The notes under the pieces were generated by a model. It was not told where the DNA came from. It did no database searches and saw only the letters and a program-made list of their open reading frames with translations. Below are positions 33,863-43,459 of a stretch of 64,000 nucleotides of DNA, piece after piece (position 1 is the stretch's first letter; each line of letters starts with the position of its first letter). The stretch spans positions 124,001-188,000 of the forward strand of contig JABFRR010000008.1 of NCBI GenBank assembly GCA_013141065.1, read 5' to 3'. The DNA is from Bacteriovoracaceae bacterium. GTDB lineage: Bacteria; Bdellovibrionota; Bacteriovoracia; Bacteriovoracales; Bacteriovoracaceae. The translations under genes were made by a program, and so were the position numbers.

Positions 33863-36223
33863 TTACTCCAAGTAATTTTTTAATTTCTCTGTGGCTTTTT
33901 TATAATAGTCAGTATCCACAGGAGATATTTGTTGAACCTCTTGAAATTTCTCCTTTGCATCTTGAAACAAAGTTAAAGATTCAGCGATAATGGCTTCGCG
34001 ATATATTTTTCTTGCTCTAATCGTTAATTGATCTCGAATATCACTAATTTGATTTAATGCTTCAGTATTAGATGGCTCAATTCTTAAAATTTGCTGATAA
34101 ACTTCATAGGCACTTTTTAAATCTTGACCTTCAAGTAATGACTTAGCCTTACCTATAAGAGGTGCCACCGCCGAACTTAACTCTTCTCTCGATTTCTTTA
34201 GCATATCAGTTGCTTCAGTTGTTAAATCATCGTCCATGTCTTTAATTCTAAGAAAATCTTCAAGTTTACTAATCGCTTTAAACCATTCATTTTGTAAAAA
34301 TAAACTTCTACCAGGTTTTAGTTTTTCTACTTTGTCTTCTCTCTCTTTCTTCTTTTGAACTTCTTCTAACTCTTTTCTTTGTCTTTCTTTTTGCCAATCT
34401 TCAAGTTCGAGCTTCATTTTAGAAACTTCAAAATTCTCTGGATCGATTTGTGTAATTTCATTGAAAGTAGAATTGGCCAAATCAACTCGTCGATCACGGG
34501 TGTATTCTCTTGCAGTTTCAAGCAATGAAAGTACTTTTGCTTTTCTTTCAGCAGCTTGGATTTTAGCCAATCGCTCTTTTTCACTGTCTTCGATCTTTTG
34601 TAAACCTTCTTTAGATAAAGCAATTAAAGATTGTAAGCTAGGATTAAAATTTGGGTCTATCGCTGCAATTTTCTGTAACTCACTTAAAGCTTCACGATAA
34701 CGTCCATTGTTATAATGAGCCTTACCTATTTCATAAGTTGCAGAGAGTGATCTTCTTTGTTCTTCTGATAATTTTTTAGATTGACCATTCGAACGAGGTG
34801 TAGGTACGGCTTTTTTCCCTTCTGTTACTTTAGCTTTGGGTTGTGGTAAGTCTTTTTTGTCTTCCTCACCAAATAACACCCACATTAAGACACCTGCAAC
34901 AAGAACATAAATTAATTTTTTTCTTTGAGCTTCATCTTTCCATATTCTCTTTAAGATGGATTTTTCAGGTGGCTCGTTACTTACGACATCACCTAAAGCA
35001 TCAAATTGGTCACCTTCATCTGCTTCAACTTCTACAATTTCTTCAACTTCAACGGTTTGATTTTCGTCTACCGCCATTAGAGTCGCACTTTCTTCTTTCA
35101 AAAACTCCGAACGAACTTTAACTGTAAAAGTCACTCCACCTATAACAAACTCATCATTATGATTAAGAGCAACTTTATTGACTCGATCACCATTATAAAT
35201 TGTACCATTTGATGAATTTAAATCTTCGAGTGTGAGAAGAATATTGTTTCTTGTAATAACTGCATGAACAGTAGAAACTTCTGTATCATTTAGAATAATT
35301 TGGCATTTTCGAGGATCACGGCCAATGAAAGTTTTTTCTTTTTCTATTATGTATCGGTCATATGGTGCTGTTTCGCCAAAAAGCTCTAAGTGAATCGTAG
35401 CGAAAGACTGGATAACCCTGGTACTGTCATCATCATTACCTGAATCAATATTTTCTAAAGAATATGATAAATTTTCTTCAGTTTCGGATGAAGCAATTTG
35501 GCTAGATTCATTAATCACTATTTTTGAATCTGAAATATCATGTCTGGCTTCTGCCAATGCCATGTCAAGATTTATTTCTTCAGAAGGCTCATCCAAAAAT
35601 TCTGAGTCTTCATTAGATGTTTTTTTATCTAAATTATATTCTTCTACTCCTATTTCTCGAGTTGAGTTTGCATCAATCGTTTCTTCGGGATCTGAAGAAA
35701 CATCAATATCAAATTCCGCAATTGCATTTTTGGCGTGCTGATCTTCCCTATTTTTTACATCATTTCTGACATCAACTTCATCTATTACGTTTGATTTTTG
35801 TTCAATGTTTTTTTGAGACGGTTGTTCAATGAAATCATTAAAATCATCTACAGCGGCCACTGCAGATGTCTCAATCTTACGACCTGATATTTGCACGATA
35901 GATTCAGACTTCTTTATATCACTAAAAACTATAGAAAAACCTTCTACTGTAAATACATCCCCAGACTCCAATTCATGTGAGTCAAAATTTTCACCATTTA
36001 TTTGGCAATTGTTTTCTGGACTAACCTTTTCGATTCGCCAATGGCTATTTTTATGAATTAATTTCGCATGCTCTCGAGATATTTTTTTGTCATCTAAAAC
36101 AATATGACACTCTTTCGATCGACCGATCAAAAATATTGCTTCCGAAGAATCTTGGGCGAGAACGTCAGAACCTAGATCAATTTCTTGAATCTGCTGACTT
36201 CTCTTCAAAACACCTAATTTCAC
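33863..36223 (-). CDS. Double-FHA, single-pass membrane protein with TPR-like repeats
   Basis: The 786-aa protein has an N-terminal FHA domain (about residues 25-95: IFLIGRSKECHIVLDDKKISREHAKL), a long acidic linker, and a second FHA domain (about 280-365: TFIGRDPRKCQIILNDTEVSTVHAVI, LEDLNSSNGTIYNGDRV). A membrane helix near 440-460 (LIYVLVAGVLMWVLF) follows, then charged coiled coils and TPR-like repeats to the end. FHA domains bind phosphothreonine, so the cytoplasmic half can read kinase signals while the TPR half may scaffold partners across the membrane. It overlaps the next FHA gene by 47 bases. Confidence 0.85.
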   Translation of the reverse strand: MKLGVLKRSQQIQEIDLGSDVLAQDSSEAIFLIGRSKECHIVLDDKKISREHAKLIHKNSHWRIEKVSPENNCQINGENFDSHELESGDVFTVEGFSIVFSDIKKSESIVQISGRKIETSAVAAVDDFNDFIEQPSQKNIEQKSNVIDEVDVRNDVKNREDQHAKNAIAEFDIDVSSDPEETIDANSTREIGVEEYNLDKKTSNEDSEFLDEPSEEINLDMALAEARHDISDSKIVINESSQIASSETEENLSYSLENIDSGNDDDSTRVIQSFATIHLELFGETAPYDRYIIEKEKTFIGRDPRKCQIILNDTEVSTVHAVITRNNILLTLEDLNSSNGTIYNGDRVNKVALNHNDEFVIGGVTFTVKVRSEFLKEESATLMAVDENQTVEVEEIVEVEADEGDQFDALGDVVSNEPPEKSILKRIWKDEAQRKKLIYVLVAGVLMWVLFGEEDKKDLPQPKAKVTEGKKAVPTPRSNGQSKKLSEEQRRSLSATYEIGKAHYNNGRYREALSELQKIAAIDPNFNPSLQSLIALSKEGLQKIEDSEKERLAKIQAAERKAKVLSLLETAREYTRDRRVDLANSTFNEITQIDPENFEVSKMKLELEDWQKERQRKELEEVQKKKEREDKVEKLKPGRSLFLQNEWFKAISKLEDFLRIKDMDDDLTTEATDMLKKSREELSSAVAPLIGKAKSLLEGQDLKSAYEVYQQILRIEPSNTEALNQISDIRDQLTIRARKIYREAIIAESLTLFQDAKEKFQEVQQISPVDTDYYKKATEKLKNYLE

Positions 36224-37235
36224 CTTTCTCTAATCCTAGTGCTGACTCAATTGAGCTCAGTTTGGTTAATGCATTTTTATATCTTTCATCATTTGGATAT
36301 TCTTTAATAAGTTGTATGACTCCACAATACGAGACAATCGCTGCTTGGTATTTTTTAGAGTCTTGCTCTTGAGTTCCTTTTTCAAAATTTTTAGATATTT
36401 CATCATCAAGCCTTTGCTTCGCTTTAGAAAGATAAAAACTAGCTTGTCCATTGTTTGGACTAATCAGAAGAGCTAATCTAAATTCTTCCATGGCCCTAAA
36501 ATAATTTCCTTCTCTAAATTCTCTTCTGCCACCATGAATAAATGCATTAAGCTTTTTCTGACTATCATCATCCAAAATTTGTTTTTTTATAACAATTGAC
36601 TCGTTAAAAGCATCTGCTTCATCGTTACCAATAATTCCTTTCTTGGCTTTAGTGCTTGCTGGCTTATCATCACCAACATATAAGACATATACCACTGCTA
36701 TTAAAATAACTGCAAATAAAACAAAACGTGATTTGCTATCTGCTCTCGGTACTTTTGCTAGATCAGGCCGAAATTCAGGATCTTTCATTGACCTTGATGG
36801 AATTTTAACCTTTATCCCTTTTTTTATATCTTTAGACATTTGCGAATCAGGATTAGCCTCAGCGAGGATCATCTCCTTAGATTCTTTTATATTATAGATA
36901 TTATATTTAAACACTGTTTGACCAATAACTACTTTTTCACCATCTTTAAGTTTGGCTTGCTTAATCTTTCTGTCGTTAACAATGACACCATTTTGAGCAC
37001 CCAAGTCAGTAATCGTGTATGTATTATCAGACAATGAAAGCTCTGCATGCTCTCTAGAAATTTTAGTATCCACAATTTGAATATCAACATTATCACCACG
37101 TCCGATGAGTATTCGTTTGCCTGTTAAATAGTAAACTTTTCCTTTGTTAGGCCCAGTCATGCATAACATACGATAATGAAATCCAACATCAGTTGGATTT
37201 TTTAATTCATTTGTTACTTTTACATTTAAAGCCAT
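36177..37235 (-). CDS. FHA-domain membrane protein with TPR-like repeats
   Basis: The 352-aa protein has an FHA domain at residues about 38-110 (ILIGRGDNVDIQIVDTKISREHAEL, TDLGAQNGVIVNDRKI), a membrane helix near 171-187 (FVLFAVILIAVVYVLYV) and a C-terminal half with two or three TPR-like helices (FREGNYFRAMEEFRLAL, YQAAIVSYCGVIQLIKEYP). It repeats the FHA-helix-TPR layout of the downstream neighbour, suggesting duplication. It probably acts in the same phospho-dependent membrane complex. Confidence 0.85.
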   Translation of the reverse strand: MALNVKVTNELKNPTDVGFHYRMLCMTGPNKGKVYYLTGKRILIGRGDNVDIQIVDTKISREHAELSLSDNTYTITDLGAQNGVIVNDRKIKQAKLKDGEKVVIGQTVFKYNIYNIKESKEMILAEANPDSQMSKDIKKGIKVKIPSRSMKDPEFRPDLAKVPRADSKSRFVLFAVILIAVVYVLYVGDDKPASTKAKKGIIGNDEADAFNESIVIKKQILDDDSQKKLNAFIHGGRREFREGNYFRAMEEFRLALLISPNNGQASFYLSKAKQRLDDEISKNFEKGTQEQDSKKYQAAIVSYCGVIQLIKEYPNDERYKNALTKLSSIESALGLEKGEIRCFEEKSADSRN

Positions 37236-37244
37236 TTTTACCTA

Positions 37245-38825
37245 TTAATTATCTAATACAAAAGAGATATAAAAACCTTTTGCAAATCCGTCTTTTCCCA
37301 TAATTGAATTAACAAAAACATTATAAGATTTACCCTGTAGCTCATAACCTCCAGACTGAGATGTTCCTGAGTTGTTGGCAGAATTATCACATAGCTCAAT
37401 TAATGTTGCTGCAAATCCTCTTTCTTTTGTAATGTCTAAAATATTTTGTCCTTCTGACATCGAAAGACGAATTCCACAAACATCTTCAGCTTGGGTATTT
37501 AACTTTATGAGATTTTTTTCAGAATTTAAAACCATTACTGGTCCTGCTGCTCCATTCAAAAATTCCAGAAGAACATTTACATAGGTAGAATCACTCTCTA
37601 TGTCATTTGGATCAACTTCACTTTCATCTCTTTGAAGTTCTCGAATTCTCTGAAGTCCAGTATTTATTGCATTTCTTACGGGATTTAATTCTTCAAATAG
37701 CAATTTACTTTCAACTGATCTTCTTTTGCCCCTTAACCCTTCTTCAATTTGAAATTTCAACTCTTCTATTGGTCGCAGGGTTAAATAATATACGACTCCA
37801 AAAAAGAGTATTCCTACTAGAAAAGAAGTGACTAGAGATTCAAAGTAAAGTCTTGCACTTTTTGAGGCTTCAGCAGTCAATGTAGTTGGAGCAAATCTGA
37901 TAGCAATAATTCCGACAGATTCTTGTGTCCCCGTTTTGGGATCGTAGATAAAAATTTGTTTTCCGATACCAATTTTTCCACCTTCAAGTTGAAGAATACG
38001 AGCATCTTTAATATTTTTATTTTTGGGATTATTAAACCACTCTTTAATTTGAACAGTTACTGTATCATTTGAATATTCATTGAGTTTTGATATAGGTCTT
38101 AAAACACGTCCATCTAAATCTATAAGTTCATATGATTCAACACCATCTTGACCTGCACCATCTAGGAATGAAGTATCTACTCGCTCTAATGCTTTTTGCT
38201 CAAGAGCCTTTGTATTGGTTCGACTAATTTCGTCGGCATAGTGAGCTCCACGAATTTTTATTTCATTCATCAATACACTCTTAGAATCTTGAAGCACAGG
38301 CCCAATTGTAAGTGTGATAGTCACCAATGCAAACATCGCTGTAAATATAGCTAGCAAAATTCTCCATTCATATTCTTGGTTTATTCCATGCACTAGCGAC
38401 ATTAGCTTATACTTAAATAACCAAAAAATCTTTCCAACTAGACTTTCAGGTGCTTCTCCACCGAGCATTATATCATCTAGGCTTTCTTCAATCTCTCGTT
38501 GATTACTAATTTTTTTAGTTACAATAACTTTCTTTTCTTGGACGTAAACAAGCTGTAATATGGAGTTTGGCAAACCGATTTTGTCACCACTTTTGGCTGC
38601 TGCCTTCTTAATAATTTTACCATTTAAAAAAGTTCCATTCGCACTTCCAAGGTCAGAAACATAAAGCCCATCTTCAGCAATAGATATATTCAAATGTTTC
38701 TTAGAAACACCTTCAACTGCAAAATGAATATCACAAGAAGCATCACGCCCGAGTGAATTGTCTCCGTTTTTTAAAACGAATTCTTGACCTCGAAGCTTCC
38801 CACCGACTACAACTAATTTATACAT
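37245..38825 (-). CDS. FHA-domain membrane sensor protein
   Basis: The protein of about 526 aa has an N-terminal FHA domain (NSLGRDASCDIHFAVEGVSKKHLNI, VSDLGSANGTFLNG) and two membrane helices (about 155-180 and 327-350) enclosing a periplasmic domain of about 150 aa. A PAS-like cytoplasmic tail (MVLNSEKNLIKLNTQAEDVCGI) follows. This is a sensor layout without a kinase domain. The ATG at 38825 is preferred to the one at 38852, since the former matches the FHA start and overlaps the DUF192 stop. Confidence 0.82.
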   Translation of the reverse strand: MYKLVVVGGKLRGQEFVLKNGDNSLGRDASCDIHFAVEGVSKKHLNISIAEDGLYVSDLGSANGTFLNGKIIKKAAAKSGDKIGLPNSILQLVYVQEKKVIVTKKISNQREIEESLDDIMLGGEAPESLVGKIFWLFKYKLMSLVHGINQEYEWRILLAIFTAMFALVTITLTIGPVLQDSKSVLMNEIKIRGAHYADEISRTNTKALEQKALERVDTSFLDGAGQDGVESYELIDLDGRVLRPISKLNEYSNDTVTVQIKEWFNNPKNKNIKDARILQLEGGKIGIGKQIFIYDPKTGTQESVGIIAIRFAPTTLTAEASKSARLYFESLVTSFLVGILFFGVVYYLTLRPIEELKFQIEEGLRGKRRSVESKLLFEELNPVRNAINTGLQRIRELQRDESEVDPNDIESDSTYVNVLLEFLNGAAGPVMVLNSEKNLIKLNTQAEDVCGIRLSMSEGQNILDITKERGFAATLIELCDNSANNSGTSQSGGYELQGKSYNVFVNSIMGKDGFAKGFYISFVLDN

Positions 38826-39162
38826 ATATGATCCTAAGAATCTCTCCCTCAAATATTTTTTTATTTAAAGTTCCCGCTTTCATTTCTAACACCTGAGTTG
38901 AGTTAAAATAAATCCAACTCATTCTCCAAGGCTTTAAATTATATAAAACCTTGATAACTTTAAAATTTTTGTCCAAAAAAATTACATCCAAAGAATAAGC
39001 CATAAAAAACGTGTGTATCGAGTTACAGGGTGAAATTAATAAACCATCACAACGAGGTAACTCTGAAGAAAACATCAGCCCCTTTAGTCTCGAAAAAAAG
39101 CTTGAAGCAATCATTAATTTTTTACAAACTACCTCATCACTTGATGACATTTTTACTTGCAT
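38818..39162 (-). CDS. DUF192 family protein
   Basis: The protein of about 114 aa shows the DUF192 pattern: FSRLKGLMFSSELPRCDGLLI, SIHTFFMAYSLDVIFLDKNFKVIKV and VLEMKAGTL. The family's function is not established. It is sandwiched between TadC and the first FHA gene, as DUF192 genes sometimes are near secretion and pilus loci. I start at ATG 39162, just past the TadC stop. Confidence 0.8.
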   Translation of the reverse strand: MQVKMSSSDEVVCKKLMIASSFFSRLKGLMFSSELPRCDGLLISPCNSIHTFFMAYSLDVIFLDKNFKVIKVLYNLKPWRMSWIYFNSTQVLEMKAGTLNKKIFEGEILRIIYV

Positions 39163-39166
39163 AATT

Positions 39167-40516
39167 TTATCTACCACCAATGGCCTCCATAACAATTGGA
39201 GCAAAAACAATCATAAGAACTGAAGGAACGATTAAAAAAAGCATTGGAAATAGAATTTTGGTTGCAGCAGTTGCTCCTGCTTTTTCAACTTCAGCTGATT
39301 TTTTTTGTCGAATCTCAACTGCAAGTGCTTTTAAAATTGGTCCAATTGAAGCCCCCACAGAATCTGCAGCAATTAGTGTCGCAGAAAAAGAAGAGATCTG
39401 GATTAGGTCGATCCGCCAAGCAAAATTCCTTAGCGCTTCAGCACGACTAGCACCAATTTTTATTTCACGGATTAAGATTTCAAATTCTTCTGTAAGCGGA
39501 TTAACTTTTGCTTTTTCTATAACTTTGGCCATCGCTGCAACGAAATCCAAGCCAGCTTCAACTGAGAGGGCAAGCATATCAACACAAAACGGCATTGCTC
39601 TAATTATGTCTTTTTGGCGTTGTTCAATTTTTCCTTTTATCCAAAAGTCGGGATAAAAGAAACCAATTAAGCCGATTATTGGTATGAGTTGTAATGACCA
39701 AGTTTCTTCAAGAAATGTACGTACACCCATAAATAAAATCGGAAAACCAATAATTAAAAATAATTTAAAAGCAAAAAAATCTTCAGGTGTTAAAATATTT
39801 GTTAGACCAGCTGCTGCTAATTTTCGTCTGTATTTATCTTTGAAATTTTTCTTACTCTTCATCCCCGAGACAATTGGACTAAAGAATCTTTTGAAAAATG
39901 GTCTTGAGTATCGTAAGACAATTCCGTGTCTAGCAATTTCATCCACTTGAGTCTTGCTATCATCTAATTTTTCTTGAGCTTGAAATTGGTCTTCATCTTG
40001 AAAAATAGTTTTCGCAATTAAAAAAATGGCCAGGAAAATTAAGCCTAAACCGGCCCAATAAAGCAATACGGCACCCTCATATTGAACTTTGCCTGACATT
40101 TCTTTACAAGCAACTTTTTCTCCTCCCTCACAAGCTCTTCTTAATGCTGCACGGGACTTGATAGCAATATTAATTTCTTGATTCTCTGGAGTGAATTTCG
40201 CACGTAAGGTTTGAATTTTTTCTAAATCTTCGGATGAAAGGTCATCGTTGATATTGATTAATTTTATTTTTCTGCGCTCTTCATTTAATCTGCTTATTTC
40301 TTCTCTCGTTGCACGTTCTTCAATCGGATCAATACGCTTATTTTCCAAATACCAATGCGCGACTTGATAACAATTTGCAAACTGTTCTTTTTCACATGAT
40401 TCGTTATAAAGCTCAAATTTTTGATCTTCTGTTAAATCTTTAAATTCGATTGCCAACAATGATGTTGAAAATAACAAACTTATGAATATTGTAAGACTTA
40501 TGAAAGCCTTTTTCAT
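39167..40516 (-). CDS. TadC-like type II/IV secretion inner-membrane protein
   Basis: The 449-aa protein has a signal peptide (residues 1-22) and a Sel1-like cysteine-containing N-terminal region. One membrane helix (about 155-175) and a T2SS-F domain follow (about 215-449: MPFCVDMLALSVEAGLDFVAAM, LIREIKIGASRAEALRNFA). TadC/GspF proteins form the platform on which a Tad pilus or secretion pseudopilus is assembled. The extra periplasmic N-terminal domain is unusual for TadC. It leads the DUF192-FHA-PP2C cluster. Confidence 0.88.
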   Translation of the reverse strand: MKKAFISLTIFISLLFSTSLLAIEFKDLTEDQKFELYNESCEKEQFANCYQVAHWYLENKRIDPIEERATREEISRLNEERRKIKLININDDLSSEDLEKIQTLRAKFTPENQEINIAIKSRAALRRACEGGEKVACKEMSGKVQYEGAVLLYWAGLGLIFLAIFLIAKTIFQDEDQFQAQEKLDDSKTQVDEIARHGIVLRYSRPFFKRFFSPIVSGMKSKKNFKDKYRRKLAAAGLTNILTPEDFFAFKLFLIIGFPILFMGVRTFLEETWSLQLIPIIGLIGFFYPDFWIKGKIEQRQKDIIRAMPFCVDMLALSVEAGLDFVAAMAKVIEKAKVNPLTEEFEILIREIKIGASRAEALRNFAWRIDLIQISSFSATLIAADSVGASIGPILKALAVEIRQKKSAEVEKAGATAATKILFPMLFLIVPSVLMIVFAPIVMEAIGGR

Positions 40517-40625
40517 TCTATCCCCATCATAAGTTAATGATATCAGATAAAACTAAAAGCTAGTTGGAGGGAATTAAGTGGAAATATTGTCCACTTAATA
40601 ATTTAATTTTGAGTAATGTAATCGA

Positions 40626-41699
40626 CTATTTTTTTTCGGCTATTTTTTTCTTTAAATCATCAATAAATATCTGAGTTTGTCTTCGATTAAATTTCTTTTC
40701 TAAATCAGGCACATATATAGGTTTATATTCTGTGAAATAATTTTTTTTAACTTCTGAAATTCTAGTTAAACGATCCGCGAAATCGGAAGATTTTATCGTT
40801 TTGTCTTTATGCGCTTTTTTTAAACCTTCTAATCCTAAAATCGCTTCAGCTGTATCTCTATACTCGATCAAATCGCTCCCTGCACGAATGGCCATCATTG
40901 CAGCTTCACCTGTTCCACGATGTGCTGTAATGGCTCCCATTTGCATATCATCTGACAATATTAATCCCTTATATTTTAATTCATTTCTCAAAATATTATG
41001 GGCTTTAGGTGAAAGCGAACATGGTAAATCGGGATCAATTTCTTCAACAATTATATGGGCCATCATGATCATATCAACTCTTGATTTAATCGCTTTAATG
41101 AATGGCTGAAATTCTTCAGCTTTAATATCAGCAAGTGATTTTTTTACGATAGGTAAATCATAATGTGAATCTTTGAGTGTATTTCCATGACCCGGAAAGT
41201 GCTTTGCACATGACATTAAGTGATTTGTTTCAAATCCCCTAATCATAGATGAAATAAACTTTGAAACTGATTCATGATCAGTACCAAATGCTCTATCCCA
41301 GATAACTTTATTTTGATCATTGTTCCAAATATCACAAACAGGAGCTAGATTTAAATTGATCCCACAGGCAGTTAATTCTTCTGCCATTATCGTTGCAACA
41401 TCAAATACTAATTTAGGTGAATCCAACTTTGCAATATCCAGCATTGGAGGAAATTGAGTAAATTGAGTTTTAAATCTTACAACCCTACCACCTTCATGGT
41501 CAGTGCATATAAAAAGTGGATACTCTTTTCTTAAAACTTGAATACTATTTACTAGTTCTGCAAGTTGTGCGGGAGATTCATAGTTTTTACTAAATAAAAT
41601 GACACCGCCGATATCTTCTTTTTCGATAAAAATTTTTTCTTCAGTCGTTAGTGTTAAACCACTTAAGCCTGTAAAAACCAATTGTCCAATTTGAGTCAT
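40626..41699 (-). CDS. nagZ: Beta-N-acetylhexosaminidase, glycoside hydrolase family 3
   Basis: The 357-aa protein has the GH3 NagZ motifs: GGVILFSKNYE, CTDHEGGRVVRF, the KHFPGHGNTLKDSHYDLP loop holding the catalytic acid/base histidine pair, and the nucleophile aspartate in GLILSDDMQMGAI. NagZ releases GlcNAc from muropeptides. Here it follows two oligopeptide ABC permeases by 2 bp, suggesting uptake and breakdown of cell-wall fragments; the nag operon at 376-3390 could use the released sugar. No signal peptide is seen. Confidence 0.94.
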   Translation of the reverse strand: MTQIGQLVFTGLSGLTLTTEEKIFIEKEDIGGVILFSKNYESPAQLAELVNSIQVLRKEYPLFICTDHEGGRVVRFKTQFTQFPPMLDIAKLDSPKLVFDVATIMAEELTACGINLNLAPVCDIWNNDQNKVIWDRAFGTDHESVSKFISSMIRGFETNHLMSCAKHFPGHGNTLKDSHYDLPIVKKSLADIKAEEFQPFIKAIKSRVDMIMMAHIIVEEIDPDLPCSLSPKAHNILRNELKYKGLILSDDMQMGAITAHRGTGEAAMMAIRAGSDLIEYRDTAEAILGLEGLKKAHKDKTIKSSDFADRLTRISEVKKNYFTEYKPIYVPDLEKKFNRRQTQIFIDDLKKKIAEKK

Positions 41700-41701
41700 A
41701 T

Positions 41702-42538
41702 TTAACCTTTATTTGGATCGAGATAATCTCGCAGTCCATCTCCTAGCAAGTTTAAACCAATAATGAGACCGGCCATTGTTAAGCTTAAAATCATAGCAAT
41801 GTGAGGGGCTTCTAATAATACTGTTTTTGCCGCCGACAGCATGGCTCCCCATGAATAAGGACTACCACCTAATCCCAAAAATCCGAGAGCTGCTTCACTA
41901 ATAATAACACCACTAATTCCTAAAACCATATTAACAATCATAACTGGTAATATCGCCGGAATAATTATTGTAAAAAATAATCTTATTTCACCAATCCCAA
42001 TTGCTCTTGCACCTTCAACATATGTTAAGGCCAATACTCGCTTAGCTTCACCTCGTGCTATTTTTGCATAACCCGGCCAGCCTGTAATGATCATCGCAAA
42101 TATCAAACCTTGCATTGATTGACCTGCTACTGCCATAATCATTATTGCGATAAGAATACTTGGGAAAATAAAAACTAAATTGATGAGTAAATCAAAAACA
42201 AGCTTGAACCAACTTGGAGCTTTGATTGCCATATATCCCATTAGAATACCAATTGAGGCAGTGGCAATTGTAACAATCATTGAAAGTGTAAGTGAGTAAG
42301 TCAGCCCTGCGGAAAGCACTTCCAGCAAAGATCTACCTAATAAATCAGCACCAAGGGTTAATCCATTCGAAAGTGGCAATGCTAGTTCTAACTTCATGTC
42401 GAGTTCAGGTGTGTACGGCTTTAAAAAAGTTCCTTTTACTACAAATTTATAAAAAAACCATGAAATAGCCCATACAACATAAATTGATAGTATTCCAAAA
42501 CCCCATTTCATCTCTTTTGTGAGACTTCTATTTTTCAA
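41702..42538 (-). CDS. Oligopeptide/dipeptide ABC transporter permease (DppC/OppC type)
   Basis: The 278-aa protein has six predicted helices and the permease EAA-like loop (YVEGARAIGIGEIRLFFTIIIPAILP), followed by EAALGFLGLGGSPYSWGAML, typical of DppC/OppC. It pairs with the DppB-like gene 9 bp upstream. No ATPase or binding-protein gene is adjacent, so those subunits must be elsewhere. Its location before nagZ suggests muropeptide uptake. Confidence 0.9.
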   Translation of the reverse strand: MKNRSLTKEMKWGFGILSIYVVWAISWFFYKFVVKGTFLKPYTPELDMKLELALPLSNGLTLGADLLGRSLLEVLSAGLTYSLTLSMIVTIATASIGILMGYMAIKAPSWFKLVFDLLINLVFIFPSILIAIMIMAVAGQSMQGLIFAMIITGWPGYAKIARGEAKRVLALTYVEGARAIGIGEIRLFFTIIIPAILPVMIVNMVLGISGVIISEAALGFLGLGGSPYSWGAMLSAAKTVLLEAPHIAMILSLTMAGLIIGLNLLGDGLRDYLDPNKG

Positions 42539-42547
42539 AAATATCTC

Positions 42548-43459
42548 CTAGCTTTGAGTTCTGGGATCTAATTTTTCATTGATAAAATCAATTAAAAAAT
42601 AAATGATCATATAAGTTATAGTTGAATAAACAATTACACCTTGAACAATTGGATAATCTCTATTTTGAATCCCATCAAATAAAAGAGAACCCATTCCTGG
42701 TATATCAAAAATAGTTTCTGTAATCATTGTTCCTGCAATTACTACTGATAATTGGATTGAAACAACATTTAAAATTGTAGGGAGACAAACTTTTAAAATT
42801 CTCAGTAATATAGAAACTTCTCCCAATCCCTTAGACCTAGTTACCATAACCCATTGAGAATGAACTTCTTCGAGATACTTATTCCTAGTCACTCTCATAA
42901 CAACTGCACTGAGTGGAATGACAAGAGTCACTATTGGAAGAAGCATGTGTTTAATAGATATCCATTCTGAAACTGGTAATAAATTTAGTTTTATTGAAAA
43001 AAATAAAACCATAAGTGGTGCAAGTGAAAAAATTGGAAAGGACAGCGCAAATAAAGAAATTAGTCTAGAAAACTTATCAAAACTTTGATTCTTTTTATAG
43101 CCGGCCATGATGCCCAAAAAAATTCCAGTAATTGCTGCTAGTGTAACAGAAATTGATGCTAATATTATACTTGGATACATCCGTTCTTTTAGGAGTTCCT
43201 TTACATCTTTGTTGCCAAATATCGTTTTACCCAAGTCACCTTTAGAGAGTGCTTTTAAATAATTTTTGTACTGCTTTGAAATTGGCAAGTCGAGCCCAAG
43301 CTGTGTTTGAAGTTTTAAAATTTCTTCTTGAGTTGCTTTTTGGCCCAGAACAGTTTCAACAGGATCTCCAGGTGAAAGTCTGATAACAAAAAATATCGCC
43401 GTGAGTGCAACAAAAATAGTTAATAAAGCATAGAGGGTCTTTTGTATAAATCTACTCAA
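42548..43459 (-). CDS. Oligopeptide/dipeptide ABC transporter permease (DppB/OppB type)
   Basis: The 303-aa protein opens with FIQKTLYALLTIFVALTAIFFVIRLSPGDPVE, the N-terminal signature of DppB/OppB permeases. It has about six helices and an EAA-type loop (WVMVTRSKGLGEVSILLRILKVCLP), followed by ETIFDIPGMGSLLFDGIQNRDYP. It imports peptides with a partner DppC-type permease encoded just downstream. Its start overlaps the upstream lipoprotein gene. Confidence 0.92.
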   Translation of the reverse strand: MSRFIQKTLYALLTIFVALTAIFFVIRLSPGDPVETVLGQKATQEEILKLQTQLGLDLPISKQYKNYLKALSKGDLGKTIFGNKDVKELLKERMYPSIILASISVTLAAITGIFLGIMAGYKKNQSFDKFSRLISLFALSFPIFSLAPLMVLFFSIKLNLLPVSEWISIKHMLLPIVTLVIPLSAVVMRVTRNKYLEEVHSQWVMVTRSKGLGEVSILLRILKVCLPTILNVVSIQLSVVIAGTMITETIFDIPGMGSLLFDGIQNRDYPIVQGVIVYSTITYMIIYFLIDFINEKLDPRTQS

